NCBI RefSeq assembly: GCF_049651025.1
Contig: NZ_JBASBH010000061.1
Location: forward strand, 56,311 to 120,310
DNA: 64,000 nucleotides
From: Parvibaculum sp049651025
GTDB lineage: Bacteria > Pseudomonadota > Alphaproteobacteria > Parvibaculales > Parvibaculaceae
Direction of reading: 5' to 3'
The translations under genes were made by a program, and so were the position numbers. Positions 15,903-24,838 of this stretch are shown in pieces (position 1 is the stretch's first letter; each line of letters begins with the position of its first letter). A model generated the notes under the pieces. That model saw only the letters and a list, made by a program, of their open reading frames with translations. It was not told the DNA's origin and searched no databases.

Positions 15903-17209
15903 ACAAACCTCTTCGGATCGGCGTAGCTGGCCTCGGCACTGTCGGCGTCGGCGTCGTCAAAATTTTGGCCGAGCGTCGCGAATTTCTCGCTGCCGCTTCT
16001 GGCCGCTCAATCGAGATTGCCGCCGTCAGCGCGCGCGACGCGAAGAAGGATCGTGGCATCGATCTGAACGGCGTGCGCTGGGAAACTGATGCGCGCGCGC
16101 TCGCATCCGCGCCTGACGTCGATGTCGTCGTCGAGTTGATCGGCGGCGCGGACGGCGTTGCGCGTGAGCTTGTCGAGATGGCGCTCTCGAACGGCAAGCA
16201 TGTCGTCACGGCGAACAAGGCATTGATTGCCCAGCACGGCGTCGCGCTTGCGCGTGTCGCCGAGCAGCGCGGCGTGGCGCTGAATTACGAAGCAGCCGTT
16301 GCCGGTGGCATTCCGATCGTGAAGGCTCTGCGCGAAGGGCTTGCGGCCAACGAGATTGCCAGCGTCGTCGGCATTCTCAACGGCACCTGCAACTACATCC
16401 TGACCGAGATGGAAGCGACGGGCCGCGATTTCGCGGAGGTGCTGAAGGAAGCTCAGGCGCTTGGCTATGCCGAAGCCGATCCGACCTTCGACGTTGGCGG
16501 CATCGACACGGCGCATAAGCTCGCCATCCTTGCGAGCCTCGCTTTCGGGCGCGAAGTCGATTTCGACAATGTGCAGATCGAAGGCATCGAGAAGATCACC
16601 GCGACGGACATCAAGTTCGCCAAGGAGTTCGGCTACAAGATCAAGTTGCTCGGCATCGCGACGCGCGGCGTCGATGGCATCGCGCAGCGCGTGCATCCGG
16701 CTCTCGTGCCGGACGGCTCGCCGCTCGGCGCTGTGTCGGGCGTGTTCAATGCGGTGGCTGTGCGCGGCGATCGCGTCGGGCTTCTCGTGCTTGAAGGGCG
16801 CGGCGCAGGCGAGGGGCCGACCGCATCGGCTGTGCTCTCCGATCTCATCGACATTGCGCGCGGTCTCGTCATGCCGCCCTTCATCGTGCCGACGAGCCAT
16901 CTGAAGGCGCCTGCCAAAGAGGCCAATGGTGGGCATGATAGCGCTTACTATCTGCGCTTCAGTGCCATAGACCGTGCGGGCAGCATGGCCGACATCACGC
17001 GCGCGCTGGCGCAAGGCTCGGTGTCGATCGAGCGCATCGTGCAACGCGGCGAACGCAAGGAAGGCGAAACGGGCCGCATGCCTGTCGTCTTCGTCACTCA
17101 TGCAACCGACGAAGGTTCGATGCGCGCCGCGCTCAAACATTTGTCGCAGATAGAAGAAGTGGCGGGCAAACCGCTCGTGATCCGCATCGAAGACGGCGAA
17201 TCACGTTAA
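15899..17209 (+). CDS. hom: Homoserine dehydrogenase
   Basis: A 436-residue NAD(P)-dependent enzyme reducing aspartate semialdehyde to homoserine, the branch point to threonine and methionine. The Rossmann motif IGVAGLGTVGVGVVKIL starts the protein. VTANKALIA, GGIPIVKALREGLAANE, ILNGTCNYILTEME and the catalytic region YAEADPTFDVGGIDTAHK are all present. A C-terminal ACT domain (about residues 350-430, beginning YYLRFSAIDRAGSMADIT) suggests allosteric control by threonine. The GTG start at 15899 overlaps the aminotransferase stop (GTGA), indicating coupled translation. Confidence 0.95.
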   Translation: MNKPLRIGVAGLGTVGVGVVKILAERREFLAAASGRSIEIAAVSARDAKKDRGIDLNGVRWETDARALASAPDVDVVVELIGGADGVARELVEMALSNGKHVVTANKALIAQHGVALARVAEQRGVALNYEAAVAGGIPIVKALREGLAANEIASVVGILNGTCNYILTEMEATGRDFAEVLKEAQALGYAEADPTFDVGGIDTAHKLAILASLAFGREVDFDNVQIEGIEKITATDIKFAKEFGYKIKLLGIATRGVDGIAQRVHPALVPDGSPLGAVSGVFNAVAVRGDRVGLLVLEGRGAGEGPTASAVLSDLIDIARGLVMPPFIVPTSHLKAPAKEANGGHDSAYYLRFSAIDRAGSMADITRALAQGSVSIERIVQRGERKEGETGRMPVVFVTHATDEGSMRAALKHLSQIEEVAGKPLVIRIEDGESR

Positions 17210-17242
17210 TCAGGCTGAACACGTCCGACGAGGAAAAGATCG

Positions 17243-18217
17243 ATGGTTGAGAAGACGGGGCTGAGCAGGATGCTGACGCTGGAGGTGACGCGTGTCACCG
17301 AGCGAGCGGCGATACTTTCTTCCTTGCTCGCGGGGCGCGGCGATGAAAAGGCAGCCGACCAGGCGGCCGTCGACGCGATGCGCACGGAACTCAACCGGCT
17401 CGACATTGACGGCACCATCGTCATCGGCGAAGGCGAACGCGACGAAGCGCCGATGCTTTACATCGGCGAGAAGGTCGGCACCGGCAAGGGGCCGAAAGTC
17501 GACATTGCTCTCGATCCGCTCGAAGGCACGACGCTTTGCGCCAAGGCTATGGCGAATTCGCTCGCCGTGCTCGCCATGGCCGAAGGCGGCAGCCTGCTGC
17601 ACGCGCCCGACACCTATATGGACAAGATCGCCATTGGCGGCGGCTATCCCGAAGGCATCGTCGATCTCGACGCGAAGCCCGGCGACAACATCCGTGCGCT
17701 GGCGAAAGCCAAAGGCGTCGACGTTTCGCAGATCACCGCCTGCATCCTCGACCGGCCGCGCCATGCCGAGCTGATCCGCGCCGTGCGCGAGACTGGGGCG
17801 CGCGTGACGCTCATCACTGACGGCGACATTGCGGGCGTCATCAACACGACCGACCCGACGACGGGCGTCGACATCTATATGGGCGTCGGCGGCGCGCCGG
17901 AAGGCGTGCTTGCGGCGGCGGCATTGCGCTGCATCGGCGGCCAGATGCAGGGTCGTCTCGTCACGTCGAGCGATGAGCAGAAGGCTCGCGCGGCGAAAAT
18001 GGGCGTGACGGATTTCAACAAGAAATTCAGCATGGAAGAAATGGCCTCGGGCGACGTGATCTTCGCGGCGACCGGCGTCACCGACGGCAATATGCTTGAA
18101 GGCATCCGCTATGTGCGCGGCGGCTTCACGACGCATTCCGTCGTCATGCGTTCCAAGACTGGCACCGTTCGCTGGATCAAGGCGATGCATCCGACGATGC
18201 AGAAGTTCAGGGAATAA
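17243..18217 (+). CDS. glpX: Class II fructose-1,6-bisphosphatase
   Basis: A 324-residue metal-dependent phosphatase that removes the 1-phosphate of fructose 1,6-bisphosphate in gluconeogenesis. Motifs include TERAAILSSLLAGRGDEKAAD, written here as TERAAILSSLLAGRG then DEKAAD, GTIVIGEGERDEAPML with metal-binding acids, and DIALDPLEGTTLCAKA, the core metal/phosphate motif of the lithium-sensitive phosphatase fold. The length is normal. It lies 33 bases after hom and 11 bases before recJ, so the run 14637 to 20037 probably includes one transcript. Confidence 0.95.
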   Translation: MVEKTGLSRMLTLEVTRVTERAAILSSLLAGRGDEKAADQAAVDAMRTELNRLDIDGTIVIGEGERDEAPMLYIGEKVGTGKGPKVDIALDPLEGTTLCAKAMANSLAVLAMAEGGSLLHAPDTYMDKIAIGGGYPEGIVDLDAKPGDNIRALAKAKGVDVSQITACILDRPRHAELIRAVRETGARVTLITDGDIAGVINTTDPTTGVDIYMGVGGAPEGVLAAAALRCIGGQMQGRLVTSSDEQKARAAKMGVTDFNKKFSMEEMASGDVIFAATGVTDGNMLEGIRYVRGGFTTHSVVMRSKTGTVRWIKAMHPTMQKFRE

Positions 18218-18228
18218 GGCAGCACGGT

Positions 18229-20037
18229 TTGGGCGAGGCATCGCGGCATTTTCTGGGCGTTGAGCGGTCGCTGACCGGCCGGGCCTGGGTCAGCCGTCTC
18301 GCCGACGATCGGCTCGCGCTTGCCATTTCGCAGCGCGAGGGCTTGCCGGAAATCATTGGCCGCGTCCTTGCCGGGCGCGGCATCGCGCCTGAGGACGTCG
18401 CCGCCTATCTCGCGCCGAGCCTCAAGACGCTGCTGCCGGACCCCTCGTCGCTTCTCGACATGGACAAGGCGGCAAACCGCATTGCGCAAGCCATCATGTC
18501 GTCGGAGAAAGTTGCGGTCTTCGGCGACTATGACGTCGACGGCGCGACGTCGAGCGCTGTGCTGCAGCGCTTTTTCCGCGCGGTCGGCAGCGATCTGCGC
18601 ATCTACATCCCCGACCGTATCCGCGAAGGCTATGGGCCCAATGCGCCCGCGCTGATGACGCTGCGCGATGAGGGCATCAAGCTCATCATCACCGTCGATT
18701 GCGGAACCATGGCGCACAGGGTTCTCGGCGTCGCGCAGGATGCCGGGCTTGAGATCGTCGTCATCGACCATCATCAGGCCGAGCCTGCCTTGCCGCCTGC
18801 CTTCGCGCTCGTCAATCCGAACCGTCTCGACGACACAAGCGGGCAGGGCACTCTTGCCGCCGTCGGCGTCGCATTTCTTTTTATCGTCGCGATCAATCGC
18901 TTCCTGCGCGATGGCGGCTGGTATCGGACGCATGACGAGCCCGATCTTCTCTCGTTGCTCGACCTCGTCGCGCTCGGCACGGTTTGCGACGTGGTGCCGC
19001 TCACCGGCCTCAATCGCGCATTCGTGTCGCAGGGGCTTCGCGTCCTCGCGCGGCGGCGGAACATCGGCCTTGCGGCGCTTGGCGATGTGGCGCGGCTTGA
19101 GGGTGTGCCCGGTGCCTATCACCTCGGCTTTCTTCTCGGCCCCCGCGTCAATGCAGGCGGTCGCGTCGGGCGCTCCGATCTCGGCGCGCGTCTGCTGACG
19201 ACCAGCGACGCAGAGGAGGCAAGCGCCATCGCCCTTGAGCTCGACGTGCTGAACAAGGAGCGACAGGCGATCGAAGCGCAGGTGCTTGAAGAGGCGCTGC
19301 AACAGGTCGATCTCGCGCTCGGCGCAACGCGCCGCAATTCGCCGCCGCCGCTTATCGTCGCTTTCGCAAAGGGTTGGCATCCGGGCGTCATCGGCATCGT
19401 CGCCGCGCGCCTGAAGGAGCGCTATGAGCGCCCGGCCATCGTCGTCGCCTTCGACAATAAGGGCGAGGGCAAAGGCTCCGGCCGTTCCATTCAAGGCGTC
19501 GATCTTGGCCGCGCCGTCACGGCGGCGCTCGAAGCGGGCCATCTCGTCAATGGCGGCGGTCATGCCATGGCGGCCGGTTTGACGATCCGCGAGGACAAGC
19601 TCGAGGCGCTTGTCGCTTTCCTCGAAGCGCGGATGAGCGTTGAGGTCAGCGCCGCATCCGAATCACGTGCGCTGCGCCTCGACGGGGCGCTGGCGGCGCG
19701 TGGCGCCAGCCGCGAGCTTTACGAAATGCTGGAACAGGCAGGCCCATATGGTTCGGGAAATCCCGAACCGCGCTTTGCCGTTCCCTCCATGCGGGTCGCT
19801 CACGCCGATATCGTCGGTAAGGGCCATGTTCGCTGCATGCTGACGGGTGAAGACGGCGCACGCCTCAAAGCCATCGCTTTCCGCGCCGCAGAGACGCCGC
19901 TAGGCCAGGCTTTGCTCGATCGGGGCACCGGTTTGATCCACGTCGCAGGCCGTCTCAAGGCCGATGATTGGCAGGGACGGCGCGGTATTCAGCTCACGAT
20001 TGAGGATGCAGTCGCAACTCGGGACGCAGTTCCGTAA
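18229..20037 (+). CDS. recJ: Single-stranded-DNA-specific exonuclease RecJ
   Basis: A 602-residue 5'-3' exonuclease for recombination and mismatch repair. The DHH domain is seen in AVFGDYDVDGATSSAVL, IIITVDCGT and VVIDHHQAE. The DHHA1 motif is LVNGGGHAMAAGLTI, and the OB-fold region follows (FAVPSMRVAHADIVG). The best start is a TTG at 18229, with AAGG nine bases upstream; no ATG lies early enough to keep the N-terminal segment LGVERSLTGRAWVSRL. It follows glpX closely on the same strand. Confidence 0.93.
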   Translation: MGEASRHFLGVERSLTGRAWVSRLADDRLALAISQREGLPEIIGRVLAGRGIAPEDVAAYLAPSLKTLLPDPSSLLDMDKAANRIAQAIMSSEKVAVFGDYDVDGATSSAVLQRFFRAVGSDLRIYIPDRIREGYGPNAPALMTLRDEGIKLIITVDCGTMAHRVLGVAQDAGLEIVVIDHHQAEPALPPAFALVNPNRLDDTSGQGTLAAVGVAFLFIVAINRFLRDGGWYRTHDEPDLLSLLDLVALGTVCDVVPLTGLNRAFVSQGLRVLARRRNIGLAALGDVARLEGVPGAYHLGFLLGPRVNAGGRVGRSDLGARLLTTSDAEEASAIALELDVLNKERQAIEAQVLEEALQQVDLALGATRRNSPPPLIVAFAKGWHPGVIGIVAARLKERYERPAIVVAFDNKGEGKGSGRSIQGVDLGRAVTAALEAGHLVNGGGHAMAAGLTIREDKLEALVAFLEARMSVEVSAASESRALRLDGALAARGASRELYEMLEQAGPYGSGNPEPRFAVPSMRVAHADIVGKGHVRCMLTGEDGARLKAIAFRAAETPLGQALLDRGTGLIHVAGRLKADDWQGRRGIQLTIEDAVATRDAVP

Positions 20038-20128
20038 AAAGGCTCCACAAACTGGCTTAATCGGTCTTGTCAGAGTCGCTTCGGGCCCTTATAAGCCCGG
20101 TCAGTGGCCTTCGGGTCCAGCGCTTTGT

Positions 20129-20203
20129 GCGCCCTTCGTCTATCGGTTAGGACGCCAGATTTTCATTCTGGAAAGAGGGGTTCGACTCCCCTAGGGCGTA
20201 CCA
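20129..20203 (+). tRNA. tRNA-Glu (anticodon TTC)
   Basis: A complete cloverleaf. The acceptor arm is GCGCCCT with AGGGCGT (the first pair is G-T), discriminator A at 20200 and encoded CCA at 20201-20203. The D arm is GTCT/GGAC with a GGTTA loop, the anticodon stem is CCAGA/TCTGG with loop TTTTCAT giving anticodon TTC, and the T arm is AGGGG-TTCGACT-CCCCT. It stands alone between recJ and the NTPase gene. Confidence 0.96.
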
Positions 20204-20302
20204 CTTTCCCCGCCATTGGCGGGAAGGCGCGGGCCGGACATCCGGCTATCAATTTCCCAGCTCTGTTCTTTCTGTCATTCGCGATTGCGGGAAGGCTTTG
20301 CC

Positions 20303-20863
20303 ATGCGTATCGAACGCGACAACTTTCATATTTTCACCGGCGGGCCGGGTTCGGGCAAAACCAGCGTCATCGAGGCGCTGCGCGCTCATGGGCATGTCTG
20401 CGTTGCCGAGGTCGGCCGCCAGATCATTCAAGAGCAGATCGCCATAGGCGGCGATGCGCTCCACACAGCCGATGCGGTCAAGTTTCGCGATCTGATACTG
20501 TCGCGCTCCATCTATACCTACAATCAGGTACAGGAACGCGAAGCGCCGGTCTTTTTCGACCGGGGTATCCCTGAACTCGTCGGTTACGGCGACCTGATCG
20601 GGGCCGACACGCCTGCCTATATCCACAAAGCCGCCGATTTATTTCGCTACAATAAAAGAGTATTTATCATGCCTCCCTGGGCTGAAATTTATGCTCAGGA
20701 TGACGAGCGCAAGCAGGACTTTGCCGAAGCCGTCGCCACCTACCGCTTTGCGGCGGAAATCTACCCGAAACTGGGTTACGAACTTGTCGAAGTGCCGAAG
20801 TTTTCCGTCTCCGGCAGAGTGGATTTCGTTCTGGCTTCCATCGGATCGAAACCGGAAATCTGA
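20303..20863 (+). CDS. P-loop NTPase (AAA_28-like)
   Basis: A 186-residue protein. The Walker A motif is FTGGPGSGKTSVIEAL (about residues 11-26), followed by VAEVGRQIIQEQ, and the Walker B-like region is APVFFDRGIPELVGY. It resembles the small NadR-like ATPases (AAA_28), whose substrate is mostly unknown. The ATG at 20303 gives MRIERDNFHIFTGGPGSGKT; the open frame from 20216 is not supported. It ends 13 bases before purC, so the two are probably co-transcribed. Confidence 0.85.
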   Translation: MRIERDNFHIFTGGPGSGKTSVIEALRAHGHVCVAEVGRQIIQEQIAIGGDALHTADAVKFRDLILSRSIYTYNQVQEREAPVFFDRGIPELVGYGDLIGADTPAYIHKAADLFRYNKRVFIMPPWAEIYAQDDERKQDFAEAVATYRFAAEIYPKLGYELVEVPKFSVSGRVDFVLASIGSKPEI

Positions 20864-20876
20864 TCGAGGATCTTGA

Positions 20877-21812
20877 ATGATGACGACCGCTCCGATGACT
20901 GCCAGCGAACTTCCCTTGGAGCGCATCGGGCGCGGCAAGGTGCGCGACATTTATGCAGTCGATGCCGAGCGCGTGCTGCTCGTTGCGACAGATCGCGTGA
21001 GCGCCTTTGACGTGGTGATGAATGAGGCCGTGCCGTTCAAGGGCGCTGTGCTGACGCAGATCAGCGCCTGGTGGTTCCGCCAGATGGAAGACGTGACGGC
21101 CCATCACATGCTGGCGGCCAGCGCCGCCGAGATCGTTGCCGCCGTGCCCGCGCTCGCCGGTCATGAGCGCGCCATTGCGGGCCGCGCCATGCTGTGCCGC
21201 CGCGCCACGGTCTTTCCGATCGAATGTGTGATCCGCGGCTATCTTTCCGGTTCCGCATGGAAGGAATATGCGGCGAGCGGCACACTTGCAGGTGAGCCGC
21301 TGCCCAAGGGTTTGCGCGAAAGCGACAGGCTGTCGCCCGCGATTTTCAGCCCGGCGCACAAGGCCGAAACCGGGCATGATGAAAACATCACCATATCGCG
21401 CATGCGCGAAACGGTCGGCGCGGAAGCGACGGCGGATCTTGAGCGGTTGACGCGCGCCGTCTATGAGCGCGGCCGCGCCGTTACCGAGACGCGCGGCATC
21501 ATCATCGCCGATACGAAGTTCGAATTCGGCCGCGCCTCCGATGGCAGCATCATTCTGATCGACGAAGTGATGACGCCGGACAGTTCGCGCTTCTGGCCCG
21601 CGGATCAATATGCGCCGGGCCGCACGCAGCCGAGCTTCGACAAGCAGCCATTGCGCGACTATCTCGAAGGCTTGAAGAAGGCAGGGCGCTGGAATGGCGA
21701 AGCGCCGCCGCCGCCTTTGCCGTCTGAAGTCGTGGCGGAAACCAGCGCGCGTTATCTCGACGCGTTCAAGCGCGTGACAGGCGCGGCGCTCGATACAGCG
21801 TCATACGGCTGA
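20877..21812 (+). CDS. purC: Phosphoribosylaminoimidazole-succinocarboxamide synthase
   Basis: A 311-residue SAICAR synthetase of purine biosynthesis, joining CAIR and aspartate with ATP. The start LERIGRGKVRDIYAVD, the DRVSAFDVVM block, PIECVIRGYLSGSAWKEY and LIDEVMTPDSSRFWPAD are diagnostic. At 311 residues it is the longer form (as in yeast ADE1), rather than the roughly 240-residue form most alphaproteobacteria also carry; a second purC may exist elsewhere in the genome. ATG 20877 is followed by another in-frame ATG at 20880. Confidence 0.93.
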   Translation: MMTTAPMTASELPLERIGRGKVRDIYAVDAERVLLVATDRVSAFDVVMNEAVPFKGAVLTQISAWWFRQMEDVTAHHMLAASAAEIVAAVPALAGHERAIAGRAMLCRRATVFPIECVIRGYLSGSAWKEYAASGTLAGEPLPKGLRESDRLSPAIFSPAHKAETGHDENITISRMRETVGAEATADLERLTRAVYERGRAVTETRGIIIADTKFEFGRASDGSIILIDEVMTPDSSRFWPADQYAPGRTQPSFDKQPLRDYLEGLKKAGRWNGEAPPPPLPSEVVAETSARYLDAFKRVTGAALDTASYG

Positions 21813-21907
21813 TCGCTGTCATCTGCGTTATTGCATCGTGACGCCTTGTTGCGATGCCGGAGAATTGGACTAGGCTCTTCTCATCCGCAAATGAGGAGAC
21901 ATTTCCC

Positions 21908-22633
21908 ATGATCGACTTGTATTACTGGCCTACGCCGAACGGCAGGAAGGTCACGATCCTGCTTGAGGAAACGGGTTTGCCCTACAGGGTCGTGCCCCTT
22001 AATATCGGACGCGGCGATCAGTTCACGGAAGAATTCCTGAAGCTCAATCCGAACCATCGCATGCCCGCGATCGTCGACCATGATCCGACTGGCGGCGGCG
22101 CGCCCATCGGCATTTTCGAGTCCGGCGCGATCATGATGTATCTCGCCGAGAAGGCCGGAAAGTTCTGGCCGCAAACGCTGCGCGAGAAATATGAAGTGAC
22201 CCAGTGGGTCATCTGGCAGATGGCAAATCAGGGGCCGAAGCTTGGCGAGTGCGGGCATTTCCGCCGCCTCGGCGACACTCAGGGCGACCAGTCCTATGCG
22301 GTTCGGCGTTTCACAGACGAGGCGAACCGTCTCTACGGCGTTCTCAACAATCGCCTTTACGACCGTCGCTATATTGCAGGCGACGAATATTCCATCGCAG
22401 ACATGATCTCCTATCCCTGGTCCGTCGGCTGGAAGGCGCAGGGGCAGGACATTTCGGAGTTCAAATATTTCAAGCGCTGGTTCGATGAGATGCGCGCGCG
22501 TCCTGCCGTCGAGCGTGGCATGGCGGTGGGCGCCGATCTGTCGGACGATCCGGCGAAGCTGCCGCCCGAGGAGCTGGAGCGCCGCAAGAAAATTCTCTAC
22601 AACCAGCGCGCACGGCCCGCGCCTGAGAAATAG
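21908..22633 (+). CDS. Glutathione S-transferase family, YfcG/YghU-like
   Basis: A 241-residue thioredoxin-fold plus helical GST domain protein. The start MIDLYYWPTPNGRKVTILLEE matches the YfcG/YghU (Nu-class) disulfide-bond oxidoreductases, where the Thr/Asn in TPNG replaces the catalytic Tyr/Ser/Cys. The glutathione-binding ESGAIMMYLAEK and the C-terminal YSIADMISYPWSVGW are also seen. It probably acts as a glutathione-dependent disulfide reductase in the cytosol. The ATG at 21908 is chosen over the frame opening at 21854. It ends 2 bases before the convergent cinA-like gene. Confidence 0.88.
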   Translation: MIDLYYWPTPNGRKVTILLEETGLPYRVVPLNIGRGDQFTEEFLKLNPNHRMPAIVDHDPTGGGAPIGIFESGAIMMYLAEKAGKFWPQTLREKYEVTQWVIWQMANQGPKLGECGHFRRLGDTQGDQSYAVRRFTDEANRLYGVLNNRLYDRRYIAGDEYSIADMISYPWSVGWKAQGQDISEFKYFKRWFDEMRARPAVERGMAVGADLSDDPAKLPPEELERRKKILYNQRARPAPEK

Positions 22634-22635
22634 CC

Positions 22636-23130
22636 TCAGAGCATCCGCTTCAGCAGTTCGAGCGCGAACTCGACGCTCTTCATGCGGATTTCTTCGCGGC
22701 CTATATCGCCGAAGCGCTGCATCTCGTGGATAATTCTGCGTCCACGGCGTGCGGCGCCGAAGTGAACGAGACCGACCGGCTTCAGCGCCGTGCCGCCGCC
22801 GGGACCGGCAACGCCCGTGACCGACACGGAAATCTGCGCGCGTGAATTGTTGAGCGCGCCTTCGGCCATGGCGCGCGCCACCGGCTCGCTGACTGCGCCG
22901 AAATCCGCAATCAGGTCGCCGGGCACGCCGAGCGAATCCCGTTTGGCTTCATTGGAATAGGTGACGAAGCCGCGCTCCACGACATCGGAGGAGCCGGGTA
23001 TTTCCGTGAGCAGCGCGGCGATGAGGCCGCCCGTGCAGGATTCCGCCGTCGCGATCTTGACCTTTGCATCGCGACAATCGGCGAGCAGAAGCTCGGCGCG
23101 TTGTACCAGCGGACGGGGAAATATCGACAT
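22636..23130 (-). CDS. CinA C-terminal domain protein (nicotinamide-nucleotide amidase-like)
   Basis: A 164-residue stand-alone CinA C-terminal domain. The active-site pattern KIATAESCTGGLIAALLT with the catalytic Ser, GFVTYSNEAKRDSLGV, and the SVTGVAGPGGG loop are conserved. Such PncC-type enzymes deamidate NMN to nicotinate mononucleotide in NAD salvage; that activity is inferred. The start overlaps the pgpA stop by one base (TGATG), placing it third in the ispDF-pgpA-cinA operon on the minus strand. Confidence 0.92.
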   Translation of the reverse strand: MSIFPRPLVQRAELLLADCRDAKVKIATAESCTGGLIAALLTEIPGSSDVVERGFVTYSNEAKRDSLGVPGDLIADFGAVSEPVARAMAEGALNNSRAQISVSVTGVAGPGGGTALKPVGLVHFGAARRGRRIIHEMQRFGDIGREEIRMKSVEFALELLKRML

Positions 23131-23627
23131 CAGAAGCCCTCGACGAATTTGCGCAAGACAAGCAGCACCATCATTGCATAGGCGGCGGCGATTATGTCGT
23201 CGAACATGATGCCGAAGCCGCCCTTGATCTTGCGGTCGGCGAGGCTCACCGGCCAGGGCTTCAGCACATCGAAGATACGAAAGCTGACAAAAGCCGCAGC
23301 CCATGCGAGCGGCGTCACCGGCATCATGGCCAGCACCAGCCATTGCGCGGCCACTTCATCGATCACCACTTGCGACGGATCGGGGCGACCCGCGGCTTGC
23401 GCATAGCGTCCCGCCGCCCATGTGCCCAGGGCGAAAGCAATGCAGGCCGCAACGACAAGCGCCAATGCGCCACCGAAATGCGCAATGAGCAGCGCGGGCG
23501 GCAATGCGGCAAGCGAGCCCCATGTGCCCGGCGCTTTCGGCAGAAGGCCGGAGCCGAACCATGTGGCGATGAGTGCGACCGGATCGCGAAGGCGCAGAGA
23601 TGCGGGGAGCGGGGCGAGCCACGCCAT
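23130..23627 (-). CDS. pgpA: Phosphatidylglycerophosphatase A
   Basis: A 165-residue membrane phosphatase that dephosphorylates phosphatidylglycerophosphate to phosphatidylglycerol. The signature TWFGSGLLPKAPGTWGSLAA (LPKAPGTWGS), VIDEVAAQW, FRIFDVLKPWP and GGFGIMFDDIIAA match PgpA, with the acidic residues in VIDE and FDD as metal ligands. About four membrane segments are visible. The start overlaps the ispDF stop by one base, and the end overlaps the cinA-like start by one base. Confidence 0.93.
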   Translation of the reverse strand: MAWLAPLPASLRLRDPVALIATWFGSGLLPKAPGTWGSLAALPPALLIAHFGGALALVVAACIAFALGTWAAGRYAQAAGRPDPSQVVIDEVAAQWLVLAMMPVTPLAWAAAFVSFRIFDVLKPWPVSLADRKIKGGFGIMFDDIIAAAYAMMVLLVLRKFVEGF

Positions 23628-24775
23628 CAGCGGAAACTGAGCGTCGCGAGCGCTTGCGCGGCGAGCCCCTCGCTGCGGCCTGTAAAGCCAAGCCCTTCGG
23701 TCGTCGTCGCCTTGATGCTGACGCGATCCATGTTCAGGTCGAGAATATCGGCAACGCGCGCGCGCATGGCTTCGCGCTGCGGTCCGATTTTAGGACGTTC
23801 ACAGATGAATGTGACGTCGACATGGACGATGCGCGCGCCCGCGTCTCGCGCGAGTTTTGCGGCATGGGCTAGAAAGCGGTCCGACGACGCGCCCTTCCAT
23901 TGCGGATCGCTTGGCGGGAAATGTTGCCCGATATCGCCTTGGCCGAGCGCGCCCAGTATCGCGTCGGTCAGCGCGTGCAATCCCACATCGGCATCGGAAT
24001 GGCCGACAAGCCCATGCGTATGCGGCACCGGCACACCGCAAAGCATGACGTGATCGCCGGGTCCGAAGCGATGGACGTCATAGCCGGACCCCGTGCGCGT
24101 CTCGCCGCCGTTCATCAGAAGCCGTTCGGCGCGCGCAAGATCGTCGGCGCTGGTGATCTTCATATTGGCCTCGTCCCCCTCGATCATCGCGACCGGGATG
24201 CCAGCGCTTGCGGCGACTGCCACATCGTCTGTCAGTTCTGCGCCCGCCGCCTTGCGATGCGCGTCGAGAATAGCCGCAAAATGAAATGCCTGCGGCGTCT
24301 GCGCGCGCCACAGCCCGTCACGCGGTATCGTTTCGCCCGCAAACCCGTCGCTTGCGCGCCGCACCGTATCGGTGATCGGCAATGCGACCAGCGCGCCCGC
24401 ATGTGCATCAAGCGCCTCGATGCTGCGCGAGATGATGCCGGGGCTGACCAGCGGCCGCGCGCCGTCATGGATGAGCACGCGTGACGGTTTCAGCGTTTCC
24501 AGCATTTCAAGGCCGAGGCGAACGGAAGCCTGCCGCGTTGCGCCGCCAAGACATAGGGGTGCGAGTTTCGGCAATCCCGCCGCCGCCGCTTCATAAGCCT
24601 CGCGGTCGTCTGGATGGATCACGGCCAGCACAATGTCGATGCCCGGATGCGTTGCGAATGCGGCCAGCGCTCGGCGCAGCACGGGCTCGCCCGCTAGCAT
24701 CCGGTATTGCTTCGGCCCGCCCGGCCCGGCGCGTGTGCCCCGGCCGGCGGCGACTATGAGTGCCGCGACAGTCAT
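23627..24775 (-). CDS. ispDF: Bifunctional IspD/IspF (MEP pathway)
   Basis: A 382-residue fusion. The N-terminal part (about 1-225) is MEP cytidylyltransferase, with VAALIVAAGRGTRAGPGGPKQY, VLIHDGARPLVS and ELTDDVAVA. The C-terminal part (about 226-382) is MECDP synthase, with SGYDVHRFGPGDHVMLCG carrying the zinc ligands, HSDADVGLHALTDAILGA, and VSIKATTTEGLGFTGR. The fusion is common in alphaproteobacteria and carries two non-consecutive steps of isoprenoid precursor synthesis. The ATG at 24775 (MTVAALIVAAG) is preferred to an upstream one at 24811. First gene of the overlapping ispDF-pgpA-cinA operon. Confidence 0.95.
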   Translation of the reverse strand: MTVAALIVAAGRGTRAGPGGPKQYRMLAGEPVLRRALAAFATHPGIDIVLAVIHPDDREAYEAAAAGLPKLAPLCLGGATRQASVRLGLEMLETLKPSRVLIHDGARPLVSPGIISRSIEALDAHAGALVALPITDTVRRASDGFAGETIPRDGLWRAQTPQAFHFAAILDAHRKAAGAELTDDVAVAASAGIPVAMIEGDEANMKITSADDLARAERLLMNGGETRTGSGYDVHRFGPGDHVMLCGVPVPHTHGLVGHSDADVGLHALTDAILGALGQGDIGQHFPPSDPQWKGASSDRFLAHAAKLARDAGARIVHVDVTFICERPKIGPQREAMRARVADILDLNMDRVSIKATTTEGLGFTGRSEGLAAQALATLSFR

Positions 24776-24838
24776 ATAAAGGTCTGTCGCATTCGGAGCG
24801 GGCGGGCGCAAGCCGAAACGGCTGCGGGCGGGGTTAAA

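Noticed and set aside
16007..17140. Long open frame antisense to hom
   Set aside because: Low-complexity His/Arg-rich product; hom is certain on the plus strand.
18109..19563. Long open frame (484 codons) antisense to recJ
   Set aside because: Arg/Asp-rich translation without any domain, explained by the GC-rich third positions of recJ on the other strand.
20206..20225. Hairpin just after tRNA-Glu
   Set aside because: A good stem (TTCCCCGCC with GGCGGGAA) but no T run follows, so I do not call it a terminator.
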